Positions 26,067 to 36,324 are shown, numbered from the stretch's first letter. The stretch: DNA of 47,241 bases from Syntrophobacteraceae bacterium (GCA_031292215.1 JARLHO010000110.1:1-47241); one strand, 5' to 3'. Notes: a model not told the origin generated them from the letters alone. Translations and numbers: made by a program.

Positions 26067-27310
26067 CCTCGCGCCTGGAACAACTCGAGCAGATCGTGGG
26101 CGCTCCGGTTATCGACCAGTTGCGGCGCATGGCCGACCGCCTGAAGCCCCTTAGCCTGGCACATGTCAATTCGACCCGCATAGGCGGCGGGGTGGCTGAA
26201 CTTCTCAACGGGATCATCCCCTTGTGGAACGAGCTGGGGATAGACACCCGCTGGGAAGTCATCGAGGGCGACCAGGCGTTTTTCGAAGTCACCAAGGCGA
26301 TGCACAACGCTCTCCAGGGTTTTAGGACAATTATCGGCAAACCGATGCTTGACCACTACATCGAGGTCAATCGCCGCAACGCCGAAAGGCTCGACTTTGA
26401 CGTCGACTTCGTGGTGGTAAACGACCCGCAGCCCGCCTATTTGATCGAGTTTATGCGTAAACAGGCCAAAAAATGGATATGGCGCTGTCACATAGACGCC
26501 TCCAAACCCGACCGCCATGTCTGGAGATTTTTGCGGGAGGCGGTCAAACAATACGATGGTTCGATCTTTTCGATGCCCGGTTTTTCGCGCAACCTGCCTC
26601 ACCCCCAGTACCTGCTCTACCCATCGATCGATCCTTTAAGCGATAAGAACCGCGAGCTTTCCGCGCAGGAAGTCTCGGCGGTGATGGACAGGCTGAGGAT
26701 CAAAAGGGATAAACCCATCATTTTGCAGGTATCCCGGTTTGATTCGTTTAAGGACCCGGTGGGAGTGATCGAGGCGTTCCGAATGGTCCATGCCCATACG
26801 CCCTGCCGGCTCGTTCTGGCCGGAGGCGAGGCGACAGACGATCCGGAGGGGCCCCGGATTTTTGCCCAGGTCCAGGAAGCGGCCCATGGGGAACCCGACA
26901 TCACCCTTTTGCTCCTGCACCCGGAAAGCCACTACGAAGTAAACGCCCTGCAGCGGGCCGCCGACATCATCGTGCAAAAATCGGTGCGCGAGGGGTTCGG
27001 ACTGACCGTTACCGAGGCGATGTGGAAGGGAAAACCGGTAATCGGCGGGGCCGCGGGAGGCATAGTGCTCCAGCTTCGAAATTTCCGCACAGGGTTTCTC
27101 GTGAGCTCGCCTGAGGGGTGCGCCCTTCGCATCCGGTATCTGCTACGCCATCCGGAAGTGGGACAGCGCATGGGAAAATTCGCCAAAGAATTTGTCCGCG
27201 ACTATTTACTCGTTACTCGAAACCTCAGGGATTACCTGGCCCTGATGCTTTTGCTCCGGGGCGCCGGCGACGACGGCAAGGGCCTTCCGGGTCGAACTGT
27301 CGTGCTGTAA
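26063..27310 (+). CDS. treT: Trehalose glycosyltransferring synthase-like GT4 enzyme
   Basis: TreT joins an NDP-glucose donor with glucose to make trehalose, or works in reverse. The 415-residue protein starts at an ATG overlapping the DUF5752 stop. The N-terminal domain has LAHVNSTRIGGGVAELLNGI, the acceptor and donor loop typical of TreT. The C-terminal GT4 domain shows QVSRFDSFKDPVGVIEAF, ALQRAADIIVQKSVREGFGL with the EGFGLTVTEAMW donor-binding Glu motif, and PVIGGAAGGIVLQ. Other retaining glycosyltransferases of family 4 share the C-terminal motifs, but the N-terminal motif and the adjacent treZ and treY genes make trehalose the best assignment. Confidence 0.85.
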   Translation: MTSRLEQLEQIVGAPVIDQLRRMADRLKPLSLAHVNSTRIGGGVAELLNGIIPLWNELGIDTRWEVIEGDQAFFEVTKAMHNALQGFRTIIGKPMLDHYIEVNRRNAERLDFDVDFVVVNDPQPAYLIEFMRKQAKKWIWRCHIDASKPDRHVWRFLREAVKQYDGSIFSMPGFSRNLPHPQYLLYPSIDPLSDKNRELSAQEVSAVMDRLRIKRDKPIILQVSRFDSFKDPVGVIEAFRMVHAHTPCRLVLAGGEATDDPEGPRIFAQVQEAAHGEPDITLLLLHPESHYEVNALQRAADIIVQKSVREGFGLTVTEAMWKGKPVIGGAAGGIVLQLRNFRTGFLVSSPEGCALRIRYLLRHPEVGQRMGKFAKEFVRDYLLVTRNLRDYLALMLLLRGAGDDGKGLPGRTVVL

Positions 27311-27388
27311 GGCCGGGGGGGGAGGCGAGGCGATGAGCGCGGCAGTTTTTCTCCAGCTTTTACCCGGGCGCCCGTTGGGGGGGCGAAC

Positions 27389-29242
27389 GTGAGTGTTTCC
27401 CCAAGCCTTGGCGCTTCGCCAAGGGACGGATCGCGATGCGAGTTTTTCGTGTGGGCGCCCGCAGCCGGTCGCGTCGAGGTGGAGTTTCCGGCCATCTCGC
27501 AGGCCCGGGAAGGTTCCAACGAAAGGGGGGCGCTTGCGCTTACCCAAGTCGACCGGGGCTACTTCCACGGGATTTTCGAAAAAGTTGGGCCAAAGACCCG
27601 TTATTTTTATCTTCTAGACGGAGAGAAGCGTCGCCCCGACCCGGCCTCGCGGTTTCAACCCGAGGGCGTTCACGGTCCCTCCCGGGTGATGGACCCATCA
27701 TTTCCCTGGTCCGACGCTTCCTGGTCCGGTCTCGACCTTCGAGACTACATACTCTATGAACTCCACGTCGGCCTTTTCACCCCCGAAGGCACCTTCGATG
27801 GGCTTATCGGTCGCCTCGACGAACTCGTTCGTTTGGGCGTAACAGCAGTCGAACTCATGCCCGTCGGGCAATTCCCCGGGGGGCGAAACTGGGGCTATGA
27901 CGGGGCGTATCCGTTTGCCGCTCAGAACTCCTACGGGGGGCCGCTCGGGCTAAAGAGGCTTGTGAATGCGTGCCACCTAAGAGGGCTCGCGGTAACCCTC
28001 GATGTGGTCTACAATCACCTGGGACCGGAGGGGAACTACCTTGGCGACTTCGGCCCTTATTTTACCGACTGCTACCGCACTCCCTGGGGGATGGCCCTAA
28101 ACTTCGACGGCGCGGGATCCGACGAGGTCCGGCGTTTTTTTATAGAAAACGCCCTCTACTGGATCGAGGAGTGCCATATCGACGCCCTGCGCCTGGACGC
28201 CGTCCATGCGATCGTTGACCGGTCTGCGCGCACGTTCCTCTCCGAGCTCTCCGAGACTGTCGACAGACGTGCGAAGAGGCTGAACCGGCGAGTATATCTC
28301 TTCGCTGAAAGCGATCGAAACGAGATGCGCCTGATCGCTCCCCGGGAACTGGGAGGCCAGGGCCTGGACGGTCACTGGAACGATGACTTTCACCATAGCC
28401 TGCACACGGTTCTAACGGGGGAAAACAGCGGCTATTATGTGGATTTTGGCCGGCTCGGCCAGCTTGCCAAGGCTTTTCGCGAGGGTTTTGTCTATTCGGG
28501 GCAATATTCGGCCTACCGCCGCAGGCGCCACGGAACGCCCTCCCGGGGGACGCCGCCCGAAAGGCTGGTTGTTTTTTCTCAAAATCACGATCAGGTGGGA
28601 AATCGGTTCCAAGGAGAGCGGCTTAGCGCCCTTGTCCCCTTCGAGGCCTTGAAGACGGCTGCGGCCGCGGTCATCCTCTCCCCTTTCACCCCGCTTTTGT
28701 TCATGGGCGAGGAGTACAATGAGACGGCCCCTTTCCAGTACTTTGTGAGCCATTCGGACCCGGCGCTGATCGAAGCGGTAAGAAAGGGCAGGTTAGCCGA
28801 GTTCGGGGCTTTCGGAGGGGCCGAGGCGCCGGACCCCCAGGCGGAGGATACCTTCAGGCGCTGCAAGCTTAACCGTGACCTTGCCTTGCAAGGCAACCAC
28901 AATATCCTTTTGCATTTCTACACGGAATTGTTGCGGCTGCGCAAATCGATCCTAGCTTCGGCCAAGGTGCGCGAAGTCTTGTCCCGCGGGAGTGAAAATG
29001 TTCTGCTCGTTCACCTTGGCGGTGGCCGTGAGGCCATATCTTTTTTCCATTTCGGAAAAACCGCGGGACGCACCACCCTAGACCTGCCCCCCGGCGCGTG
29101 GACAAAGGAACTCGATTCGGCTCAAAAACGGTGGGGCGGCCCCGGAAGCCGCATTCCTCAGTTTTTAAGAGGAGAGGAACCGGCCGATTTTAGCTTCGAA
29201 CCCTGGTCTTTCGCATTTTTTATCGATCGCAAAAACTCTTAA
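27389..29242 (+). CDS. treZ: Malto-oligosyltrehalose trehalohydrolase
   Basis: TreZ releases trehalose from maltooligosyl-trehalose made by TreY. It is 617 residues, a normal length. An N-terminal CBM48-like domain (FFVWAPAAGRVEVEF) precedes a GH13 barrel. The catalytic residues are Asp270 (DALRLDAVHAI), Glu307 (LFAESDRNE) and Asp401 (FSQNHDQVGNR). ELMPVGQFPGGRNWGYDG is characteristic of the family. The start is a GTG with no strong ribosome-binding site; it leaves 78 bases after treT. Its neighbour treY follows after about 48 bases, forming a glycogen-to-trehalose pathway; no treX debranching gene is present here. Confidence 0.93.
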   Translation: MSVSPSLGASPRDGSRCEFFVWAPAAGRVEVEFPAISQAREGSNERGALALTQVDRGYFHGIFEKVGPKTRYFYLLDGEKRRPDPASRFQPEGVHGPSRVMDPSFPWSDASWSGLDLRDYILYELHVGLFTPEGTFDGLIGRLDELVRLGVTAVELMPVGQFPGGRNWGYDGAYPFAAQNSYGGPLGLKRLVNACHLRGLAVTLDVVYNHLGPEGNYLGDFGPYFTDCYRTPWGMALNFDGAGSDEVRRFFIENALYWIEECHIDALRLDAVHAIVDRSARTFLSELSETVDRRAKRLNRRVYLFAESDRNEMRLIAPRELGGQGLDGHWNDDFHHSLHTVLTGENSGYYVDFGRLGQLAKAFREGFVYSGQYSAYRRRRHGTPSRGTPPERLVVFSQNHDQVGNRFQGERLSALVPFEALKTAAAAVILSPFTPLLFMGEEYNETAPFQYFVSHSDPALIEAVRKGRLAEFGAFGGAEAPDPQAEDTFRRCKLNRDLALQGNHNILLHFYTELLRLRKSILASAKVREVLSRGSENVLLVHLGGGREAISFFHFGKTAGRTTLDLPPGAWTKELDSAQKRWGGPGSRIPQFLRGEEPADFSFEPWSFAFFIDRKNS

Positions 29243-29290
29243 AATAGAGGCGCATTCGCGGCCACCGGCCCGAACGCCCCTGGAGCCGAA

Positions 29291-32146
29291 ATGATAGTAA
29301 GGCCCCCCTCGGCAACCTACCGCATCCAGTTTAACCGAAACTTCGCTTTCAGCGCCGCCCGCACTCTCGTGCCCTACCTCCACGACCTGGGGATAACGGA
29401 TCTCTACGCCTCCCCCATTTCCCACGCCCGCAAGGGCAGCCTCCATGGCTATTCGGTGACTAATCCCACCGAAATCGACCCGGTGCTGGGTTCGCGCCAA
29501 TCCTTCGACTCCCTTACCCAAAAGCTCCAGTCGCGCGATATGGGCCTTGTAATCGACGTTGTTCCCAACCACATGGCGCTAAGCCGCGACAATCACTGGT
29601 GGGTGGACGTGCTGGAAAGCGGACAGGCGTCTCCGTATGCCGTTTTTTTCGACATCGACTGGCGCCCGCCGGGCAAGGTGCTCGATGGAAAAGTCCTGCT
29701 GCCGGTGTTGGGGAAATACTACAGCGAGGCGCTGGAAGCCGGGGAGTTGGAACTGGTGCTCGATGAAGGCGGATTTTCGGTCCGGTATTTCGATTCGAGT
29801 TTTTCGCTCGACCCCAAATCCTACGCGGACATCCTTTCGCTTGGCCTTGGCGAACTCGAAAAAACCCTGGGGGAAGAGGACCCGGCGGTGTTGGGTCTAC
29901 GAGGCATTGTCTCGCTTAGCGAGCACCTTCCCGCCCGCTCGCTTACCAGCCCCAAAAAGGTACGGGAGAGGCAAAGATTAAAGGGCATCATAAAAAAAAG
30001 CCTCTGGGTGCTCTATCGGGGGACGGCGGCGGTAAAGGAATTCATCGACGAAAACCTGAGGATCTACAATGGCAGAAAAGGTGAGCCCGAAAGCTTCGAT
30101 CTTTTGGACAGGCTGCTATCCGATCAGGCCTACCGCCTCGCCTTCTGGAAAGTCTCCCTCGAGCTGATCAACTATCGCCGCTTTTTCAGCATAAACGATC
30201 TGATAGGCATCCGGATAGAAGACCCGAAGGTTTTCGAGGCCTTAAACCACGGCCTTCAATTCGACCTGGTGCGGGAGGGTAAGGTCACCGGAACGAGGAT
30301 CGATCACATAGATGGCCTCTACAACCCGGGGGAATATCTCGAGCGTCTTCAGGCGTCTCTTAGCGGGGATTTCCCCAAGCAAAACGGTCGCGCCTCCCAT
30401 TATATCGTTGTCGAAAAAATACTTGCGCAAGGCGAAACCTTGCCCGCCGAGTGGCCGGTGTCGGGTTCGACCGGATACGATTTCCTAAACATCGTAAACG
30501 GACTGTTTGTCGATGAGCGCGGATACCGCAAGCTCGAAAAAGTCTACGCTTCTTTTACCTCGATACGGGCAAATGTATGGGACATGGTCTATGAGAGCAA
30601 AAAAACGGTCATGCGGACCCTGTTTGGCGGGGAGGTGGAAAACCTTGGTTTCTACCTGGGCCTTCTGGCCAGCCATGACCGGCTGAGCCGCGATTTGTCG
30701 AGGCGAGACGTTATCCAGGCGCTCGTTGAAGTTACGGCCTGTTTGCCGGTCTACAGGACCTATATCTGCAGCTATGAGGTTTGCGGGCGGGATAGAGATA
30801 CAATCGAGCGGGCCCTGGCCGAGGTTTCCCGCAGAAACCCCTCTCTTAACCCGCTGGCTCTTAGCTACATGCGGCGTTTGCTGCTCATGGATTTTCCGAC
30901 TTATTTTACCGCCGAACAAAAAGACGAACGGCTAAACTTCGTGATGCGCTGGCAGCAGTTTAGCGGTCCCATAATGGCCAAGGGCATGGAGGACACCGTC
31001 CTCTACGTCTACAATCCGCTGATCTCGCTAAATGAGGTGGGCACGAGTTTTACACCGGTATCGGTGGAAGCGTTCCACCAATTTAACGGGGAAAGGCAAA
31101 GGCTGTGGCCCCTTGCCATGAACGCGACTTCCACACACGACACCAAACGGGGTGAAGACGTTCGGGCCCGCATCAACATACTCTCCGAAATCGTCGAGGA
31201 GTGGGAGGAATTGCTCAAAGAGTGGAGACTTCTCAACGCGCCCCAAAAAGGCTCGGGCGCAACGGTTTCGGCCCCGGACCCAAACGAGGAGATTTTTTTA
31301 TACCAAACGCTTCTTGGCGCCTGGCCCCTTCAGACCAATGAAGTCCCCGCTTTCCGGCGCCGCCTCAAGGCCTACATGCTAAAGGCTGCCCGGGAAGCCC
31401 GGGTCCACACCATGTGGACGGCCCCCGACACCGACTATGAAAACGGTCTGCTTAGCTTTTGCGAATCCATTCTCGAGGAGAACGGGGAAAATGAATTTCT
31501 CGACCATTTCGCAGGGGCTCAATTGCGCCTTTCCTACCACGGGGCGCTTAACTCGCTTTCGCAGCTTCTTCTAAAGATCGCCTCCCCCGGCGTGCCCGAC
31601 TTCTACCAGGGCGCCGAACTTTGGGATCTAAGCCTTGTGGACCCGGACAACCGCCGCCCGGTGGAGTTCAGGAAGCGCGTGCGTTTTCTAAAAGATCTCA
31701 AAAAACGGGAGGCCAAAAATCCCGACACCCTCATAGCCGAGCTTCTAGACGGCTGGGAGGACGGACGCATCAAACTCTACGTGACGTATAAGGCGCTAAA
31801 CTTTCGTAGACTTCACCGGGACCTTTTCCTGGAAGGCGAATACATTCCCCTTACCTGTTCGGGGGATAGAGAAAACAACGTGGTGGCATTCTTACGAAAA
31901 AAAGATAAGAGCTGGGCGCTGGCAGCCGTTCCCAGGTTTACGAGCAAACTGGCCGCTCCGGGCGCCCCCCTTGGCGAAAAAGTCTGGGGGGAGAGTTTTT
32001 TAAAGATTCCCGCAGACGCCCCCGCATCCTGGAGAAACGTTTTCACCGGCGAGTCCGTGGAAACGATTGGCGAGCGCCGGGACCCGGGACTTCCTCTCCA
32101 TCGGATATTTGCCCACTTCCCGGTGGCGTTTTTGACCGGGGAATAA
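29291..32146 (+). CDS. treY: Malto-oligosyltrehalose synthase
   Basis: TreY converts the reducing-end bond of maltodextrins from alpha-1,4 to alpha,alpha-1,1. The protein is 951 residues. It opens with PSATYRIQFNRNF and YLHDLGITDLYASPI, family hallmarks. The family stretch NYRRFFSINDLIGIRIED is at 294-311. GH13 catalytic residues are Asp338 in GTRIDHIDGLYNP, Glu375 in IVVEKILAQGE, and a later Asp in TSTHDTKRGEDVRAR. An ATG with GGAGCC upstream is used. It is the last gene of the trehalose run, followed by a 500-base spacer of repeats. The large insert typical of TreY is present. Confidence 0.94.
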   Translation: MIVRPPSATYRIQFNRNFAFSAARTLVPYLHDLGITDLYASPISHARKGSLHGYSVTNPTEIDPVLGSRQSFDSLTQKLQSRDMGLVIDVVPNHMALSRDNHWWVDVLESGQASPYAVFFDIDWRPPGKVLDGKVLLPVLGKYYSEALEAGELELVLDEGGFSVRYFDSSFSLDPKSYADILSLGLGELEKTLGEEDPAVLGLRGIVSLSEHLPARSLTSPKKVRERQRLKGIIKKSLWVLYRGTAAVKEFIDENLRIYNGRKGEPESFDLLDRLLSDQAYRLAFWKVSLELINYRRFFSINDLIGIRIEDPKVFEALNHGLQFDLVREGKVTGTRIDHIDGLYNPGEYLERLQASLSGDFPKQNGRASHYIVVEKILAQGETLPAEWPVSGSTGYDFLNIVNGLFVDERGYRKLEKVYASFTSIRANVWDMVYESKKTVMRTLFGGEVENLGFYLGLLASHDRLSRDLSRRDVIQALVEVTACLPVYRTYICSYEVCGRDRDTIERALAEVSRRNPSLNPLALSYMRRLLLMDFPTYFTAEQKDERLNFVMRWQQFSGPIMAKGMEDTVLYVYNPLISLNEVGTSFTPVSVEAFHQFNGERQRLWPLAMNATSTHDTKRGEDVRARINILSEIVEEWEELLKEWRLLNAPQKGSGATVSAPDPNEEIFLYQTLLGAWPLQTNEVPAFRRRLKAYMLKAAREARVHTMWTAPDTDYENGLLSFCESILEENGENEFLDHFAGAQLRLSYHGALNSLSQLLLKIASPGVPDFYQGAELWDLSLVDPDNRRPVEFRKRVRFLKDLKKREAKNPDTLIAELLDGWEDGRIKLYVTYKALNFRRLHRDLFLEGEYIPLTCSGDRENNVVAFLRKKDKSWALAAVPRFTSKLAAPGAPLGEKVWGESFLKIPADAPASWRNVFTGESVETIGERRDPGLPLHRIFAHFPVAFLTGE

Positions 32147-32167
32147 TAGCCGGGTCACGTTCCTCTT

Positions 32168-32295
32168 ATGAAACTTCAGCGGCGTGTCGCCGCAGACGGG
32201 TTGCCAAGCCCCGAGCTGCCCGACTGGCTGCGCCGGCGGCAGCTCGGACGGCAGTCCGCACCGCCTGCCGGGTGATGTAGTCACCGAAGTTTCAT
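32168..32295. mobile_element. MITE-like compound palindrome
   Basis: Perfect terminal inverted repeats ATGAAACTTC (32168-32177) and GAAGTTTCAT (32286-32295) enclose 108 bases containing two further perfect hairpins: GCGGCG/CGCCGC around 32179-32193 and CCGAGCTGCC/GGCAGCTCGG at 32211-32220 and 32238-32247. It has no coding capacity. The structure suggests a miniature inverted-repeat element; a clear target duplication is not seen. Confidence 0.55.
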
Positions 32296-32387
32296 CTCGT
32301 TCAAACCGCATCCCCGTAGGCGGCGGCCCCGCTTGTATCTTAAAAGAGCATGGGATTAAGAATAGGGAGGGAGTTTACTCCCGAGTC

Positions 32388-32442
32388 GAAATCCCCCCAA
32401 CCCCCCTTTGAAAAAAAGGGGGGCGATCGGGCCAAGCCCCTT
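32388..32442 (+). repeat. 55-base interspersed repeat, copy 2
   Basis: This copy matches copy 1 (25106-25160) almost base for base, including the C-run, A-run, G-run hairpin, differing mainly in CGATCGGG versus CGATTGAG. It lies after treY. Confidence 0.85.
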
Positions 32443-32531
32443 CTTGCGCGTCTCCGTTAAGGGGTAAGTGTAAGGATAACGGGTGCGCCCACTCACAAGA
32501 GGCTTCAGGAGCTAAATTAAGACTCCCCGAA

Positions 32532-32613
32532 GATGGGTCGCACTTCCTCTCCACCCATCGCCAGTCCATATCGGTAACCATTGTAGGATGGGTGGAACGT
32601 AGCGAAACCCATC
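32532..32613. repeat. Inverted pair of REP-like elements
   Basis: GATGGGT...ACCCATC at 32532-32559 and GGATGGGTGGAACGTAGCGA at 32586-32605 (extending to 32613) are the same sequence type in opposite orientation, each able to form a short stem. A third related copy is at 20829-20860. Paired inverted units are typical of REP/BIME organisation. Confidence 0.5.
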
Positions 32614-32664
32614 TTTTTGACGTATCGTGAACGCATCTTTCTATAATACGTTTTGGCTGGAATC

Positions 32665-34230
32665 TTAAAAATCGGACATCTTCTCATCGTCATCGAAAGG
32701 AATACTATGAGTGGTTGAAAGGGTTCGCTGGATTTTTCCCCCTCTTGCCCTCATCTTTGGCTTGTTGATAACCTTTGGTTTTCGGGTCGCGTTCCTGCCG
32801 GTATTTCCATAGACCAAACCGGCCAACTCTGCCACCGACTGGTTCATAAGCCCTGCCTGCGCACTCATCTCTTGAGAGGTCGAAGCCGCCTCTTCGGCAA
32901 TCGCCGCATTTTGTTGAATTACTTTATCCATCTCGGCGACAGCGCTATTGATGTGGCCAATTCCAGTAGACTGTTCCTGGGAGGCCGAAGAGATCTCGGC
33001 CACCAATTCGGCAACTTTGCGGGCGCCGTCCGCCATTTTCCGGAAGCCCCCATCCGTTCTGCCCACAACTCCGGCCCCGTTTTTGACCTTGCCAACCGTT
33101 CCTTCGATCATACCTGCGGTGCTTTTAGCCGCATCCGCGGCCCGGCCCGCAAGGCTTCGAACCTCATCGGCCACAACGGCAAACCCTGCGCCGACCTCAC
33201 CGGCGCGCGCCGCTTCCACGGCGGCATTGAGTGCAAGCAAATTGGTTTGAAAGGCAATCTCGTCAATTGTCTTTATGATCTTGGCCGTTTCTTGACTTGC
33301 ATCTGAAATCTCACCCATTGACCGGGTCAAATCCACCATGGCGCAAGTTACCTCGCCCATCAACTTACTGGTATCGAGCATCATGCCATCGGCCTGGCGG
33401 GCGTTGTCGGCGTTGCGCTTGATCATGGCGGCAATCTCTTCGAGTGTCGCCGAAGTTTGCTCCACACTCGCGGCATTTTCCGAGGCTCCTTCAGCCAGAG
33501 ACTGACTGCTTGCCGATAGTTGCGATGCTCCCCGGGCAACCTGCCCGGCTGCTACTTTTAAGTCATTCATGACATTTACAATCGGCTTTGCGATCGAACA
33601 AGACATCATATATGACAGGATAAGACCGCCGAGGGTGACCAGGGAAATGGCAATTATAACTATATACAGTATATTGTTTAGTTCGGAATTAACATCGTCG
33701 ATATAGAGCCCCGAACCGATAATCCAGCCCCACTCGGGCAGCTTTTTCACATACGATACTTTAGGGACAGCCTTAGGGCTACCTGGTTTAGGCCAGTCGT
33801 AGCTAACGAATCCAGCTCCATTTTTCTTTACAACATCCACCATGGCAACAAATAAATACTTACCATTGGGATCTTTTATTTTAGAAATATCCTTACCATC
33901 CAGTGCGGGATTAACAGGATGCATGATCATGCGTGGTTCCATATCATTTATCCAAAAATATCCATCATGTCCGTATCGCAAATATCTAATTTCGTCAATT
34001 GCCCGCTGCTTGGCGTCTTTCACAGTCATTTTTTTTGCTTTTGCCTGCTCGGAATAATACTCGGCAATGTTCCAAGCTGTTTCCACCACTATTTTGGTGC
34101 TATCGTAGCGTTCTTGTAGAAAATCATATTTGATTTTAGGATATATATAGAGAAATACTAGTGTCATACAAAGTGATATCATAAGGCCGATTGAAAATAT
34201 TTTTGCGGAAAGACCTAATCTTTTTGTCAT
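32665..34230 (-). CDS. Methyl-accepting chemotaxis protein with a single Cache domain
   Basis: This 521-residue chemoreceptor starts at the ATG at 34230, preceded by AGGGGAA. A first membrane helix (about 11-32) and a second (about 186-207) bracket a periplasmic sCache-type sensor with [20 protein letters not shown] (86-105) and [14 protein letters not shown], the usual ligand-binding signature for small organic acids. The cytoplasmic part has the conserved hairpin [20 protein letters not shown] and ends in a coiled coil. The C-terminal pentapeptide NWETF for CheR is not present. It is monocistronic. A ligand cannot be read; this sensor type often binds carboxylates such as acetate or propionate. 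Confidence 0.9.
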   Translation of the reverse strand: MTKRLGLSAKIFSIGLMISLCMTLVFLYIYPKIKYDFLQERYDSTKIVVETAWNIAEYYSEQAKAKKMTVKDAKQRAIDEIRYLRYGHDGYFWINDMEPRMIMHPVNPALDGKDISKIKDPNGKYLFVAMVDVVKKNGAGFVSYDWPKPGSPKAVPKVSYVKKLPEWGWIIGSGLYIDDVNSELNNILYIVIIAISLVTLGGLILSYMMSCSIAKPIVNVMNDLKVAAGQVARGASQLSASSQSLAEGASENAASVEQTSATLEEIAAMIKRNADNARQADGMMLDTSKLMGEVTCAMVDLTRSMGEISDASQETAKIIKTIDEIAFQTNLLALNAAVEAARAGEVGAGFAVVADEVRSLAGRAADAAKSTAGMIEGTVGKVKNGAGVVGRTDGGFRKMADGARKVAELVAEISSASQEQSTGIGHINSAVAEMDKVIQQNAAIAEEAASTSQEMSAQAGLMNQSVAELAGLVYGNTGRNATRKPKVINKPKMRARGGKIQRTLSTTHSIPFDDDEKMSDF

Positions 34231-34356
34231 TTCTGTATTCCCCTGATAACATCTATTTTGTTTACAAAAAAATGGAATCCCTGCAAGTCTTGCCCGAGGA
34301 GCCCATAACCTGGTTCCCCGTAACAACTAATTCGGCAAAATGTAACAAAAAATTAA

Positions 34357-34521
34357 CACAAATTTATTGGTTGCCCGAAAGAGCGCGCCGGCTTCACCAC
34401 CGTGGCCGGTAGAGCGCACTTTGGCGCCCAAGGCTATTGGAGAGCGGTGAGCGCCAATATTACGCTCAATTTCTCCTCGCCCGAGATTGCCGGAGCGAAA
34501 TCAGCCATTAACTTGCGTTGA
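34357..34521 (+). pseudogene. Possible C-terminal relic of an envelope protein
   Basis: A 54-codon open stretch ends in AHFGAQGYWRAVSANITLNF and a Lys/Arg tail before TGA at 34519-34521. The alternating pattern resembles the last strands of an outer-membrane or secreted protein. There is no start codon within it; a stop precedes it at 34354. I do not recognise the family. Confidence 0.2.
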
Positions 34522-34587
34522 GATTAGGACATGCAGGTCTTCAGCTTTTCTTGATTCCGCCCTCTACCCCGCAAACAGGGAGCCTAC

Positions 34588-36324
34588 ATGAAAACAACCG
34601 ATGGACTGGATTTCGACGATATCGATCGCATCTACCATGCCTGGGAATCCAATTTTACCCTCAGCATTTCCCCGAGATCCCTGGCGATCGCTTTTTATTC
34701 CTGGGCATTGCACATGATGGTTTTGCCCGGAAAAAGAACAGAGCTGCTAATGGAGCTATCGACGAAGTTTTCCCGGTACTGCGATTATCTTGGGTACGCC
34801 TACGAAAATCGCGAATATCCTCACTGTTTCACACCCACATCCCAAGACAGGCGTTTTCGCGGCCCCGAGTGGAACAAGTGGCCGTTTAATGCCATGGCCC
34901 AGGGGTTTCTCATGGTGGAGAGCTTCTGGCAAAGCAGTACGACCAACGTTCACGGCCTTTCCTGTCATCACGAAAACGTTGTCTCGTTTATGATACGGCA
35001 GTTTCTCGACATCTTTGCCCCCTCCAATTTCATTGCGACCAATCCCGAAGTCCTGGCCCGCACGCGAGAACAATCGGGGGCCAATCTCGCTCGGGGCTGG
35101 TTCAATTTTCTCTCTGATTTTAAACGGGCTCTATTCCGGGAGAAACCGGTCGGCGAGGAGGATTTCCGGGTGGGCGAAAACATTGCCGCTACTCCGGGCA
35201 AGGTGATCTTTCGCAACAGGCTAATCGAGCTTATCCAGTACAGCCCGGCTACCGGGCAGGTTTACGCCGAACCGCTTCTTATCGTCCCCGCATGGATAAT
35301 GAAATACTACATACTCGATTTATCCCCGCGCAATTCCCTTGCCGGGTACCTGGTGGAAAAAGGCTACACGGTTTTCATGATCTCCTGGAAAAACCCGGAT
35401 TCGGAAGATAGAGACATCTGCCTGGATGACTACCGCACCCTGGGGGTCATGGCTGCGCTCGAAGTCATTTCCTCGGTGGTCCCGGAGAGAAAAATCCATA
35501 CCCTCGGCTATTGCATAGGCGGAAACATACTGTCGATAGCAGCGGCGGCGATGGCCAGGGATGACGACGATCGAATCGGGAGTGTGACTCTTCTAACGAC
35601 CCAAAACGATTTTACCGAAGCAGGAGAACTCATGCTCTTTATCGACGAATGCCAGGTGACTTACCTCGAAGACATCATGTGGTACATGGGCTGCCTGGAT
35701 ACCCGGCAGATGTCGGGGGCCTTTCAGTTGCTAAGGTCCAACGACCTCATCTGGTCGCGCTATATTCAGGACTACTTGCTGGGGCAGCGCAGGCCTCTCT
35801 CGGATCTTATGGCCTGGAACGCCGATACCACTCGAATGCCCTACCGGATGCACAGTCAATATCTGCGGTCCCTTTTTCTGGATAACGATCTGGCCACGGG
35901 GCGCTACATTGCCGGAGGCCGTCCGATTTTTCTAAGCGATATAAAGGGACCGATTTTTCTGGTGGCTACCCTACGGGATCATGTGGCGCCCTGGCGCTCC
36001 GTCTATAAATTTCTTTTCCAAAATAACGCCGAGGAGATCACCTTTGTTCTCTGCAGCGGCGGCCACAACGCCGGTATAGTCTCCGAACCGGGCGGCCACG
36101 CCCGCTCCTTTCGCATGTCGACCAGGAAAGCCGGCGAAAAACACATAGACCCCGACTCCTGGCTGGAAAAGACCCCCGAGCAGATCGGCTCGTGGTGGAC
36201 GCCGTGGGAGCGCTGGCTTGCCAAAAGATCCTCTTCGCTTGTCGACCCGCCTCCAATGGGCGCGCCGGATAAAGGGCTCCAGCCGCTTTGCGATGCCCCG
36301 GGGACGTACGTGTACGGGCAGTGA
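34588..36324 (+). CDS. phaC: Poly(3-hydroxyalkanoate) synthase (PhaC-like)
   Basis: This 578-residue alpha/beta-hydrolase-fold enzyme polymerises 3-hydroxyacyl-CoA. The lipase-like box is GYCIGG with catalytic Cys309. Asp464 (LRDHVAPW) and His493 (SGGHNAGIVSEPGG) complete the triad. WNKWPFNAMAQGFLMVESFW near the N-terminus and SWKNPDSEDRDICLDDY are typical of class I/II synthases. The C-terminus ends WTPWERWLAKRS, also family-like. No phaR or phasin gene is adjacent; a small plus-strand ORF follows. The storage-polymer role is inferred from family. Confidence 0.88.
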   Translation: MKTTDGLDFDDIDRIYHAWESNFTLSISPRSLAIAFYSWALHMMVLPGKRTELLMELSTKFSRYCDYLGYAYENREYPHCFTPTSQDRRFRGPEWNKWPFNAMAQGFLMVESFWQSSTTNVHGLSCHHENVVSFMIRQFLDIFAPSNFIATNPEVLARTREQSGANLARGWFNFLSDFKRALFREKPVGEEDFRVGENIAATPGKVIFRNRLIELIQYSPATGQVYAEPLLIVPAWIMKYYILDLSPRNSLAGYLVEKGYTVFMISWKNPDSEDRDICLDDYRTLGVMAALEVISSVVPERKIHTLGYCIGGNILSIAAAAMARDDDDRIGSVTLLTTQNDFTEAGELMLFIDECQVTYLEDIMWYMGCLDTRQMSGAFQLLRSNDLIWSRYIQDYLLGQRRPLSDLMAWNADTTRMPYRMHSQYLRSLFLDNDLATGRYIAGGRPIFLSDIKGPIFLVATLRDHVAPWRSVYKFLFQNNAEEITFVLCSGGHNAGIVSEPGGHARSFRMSTRKAGEKHIDPDSWLEKTPEQIGSWWTPWERWLAKRSSSLVDPPPMGAPDKGLQPLCDAPGTYVYGQ

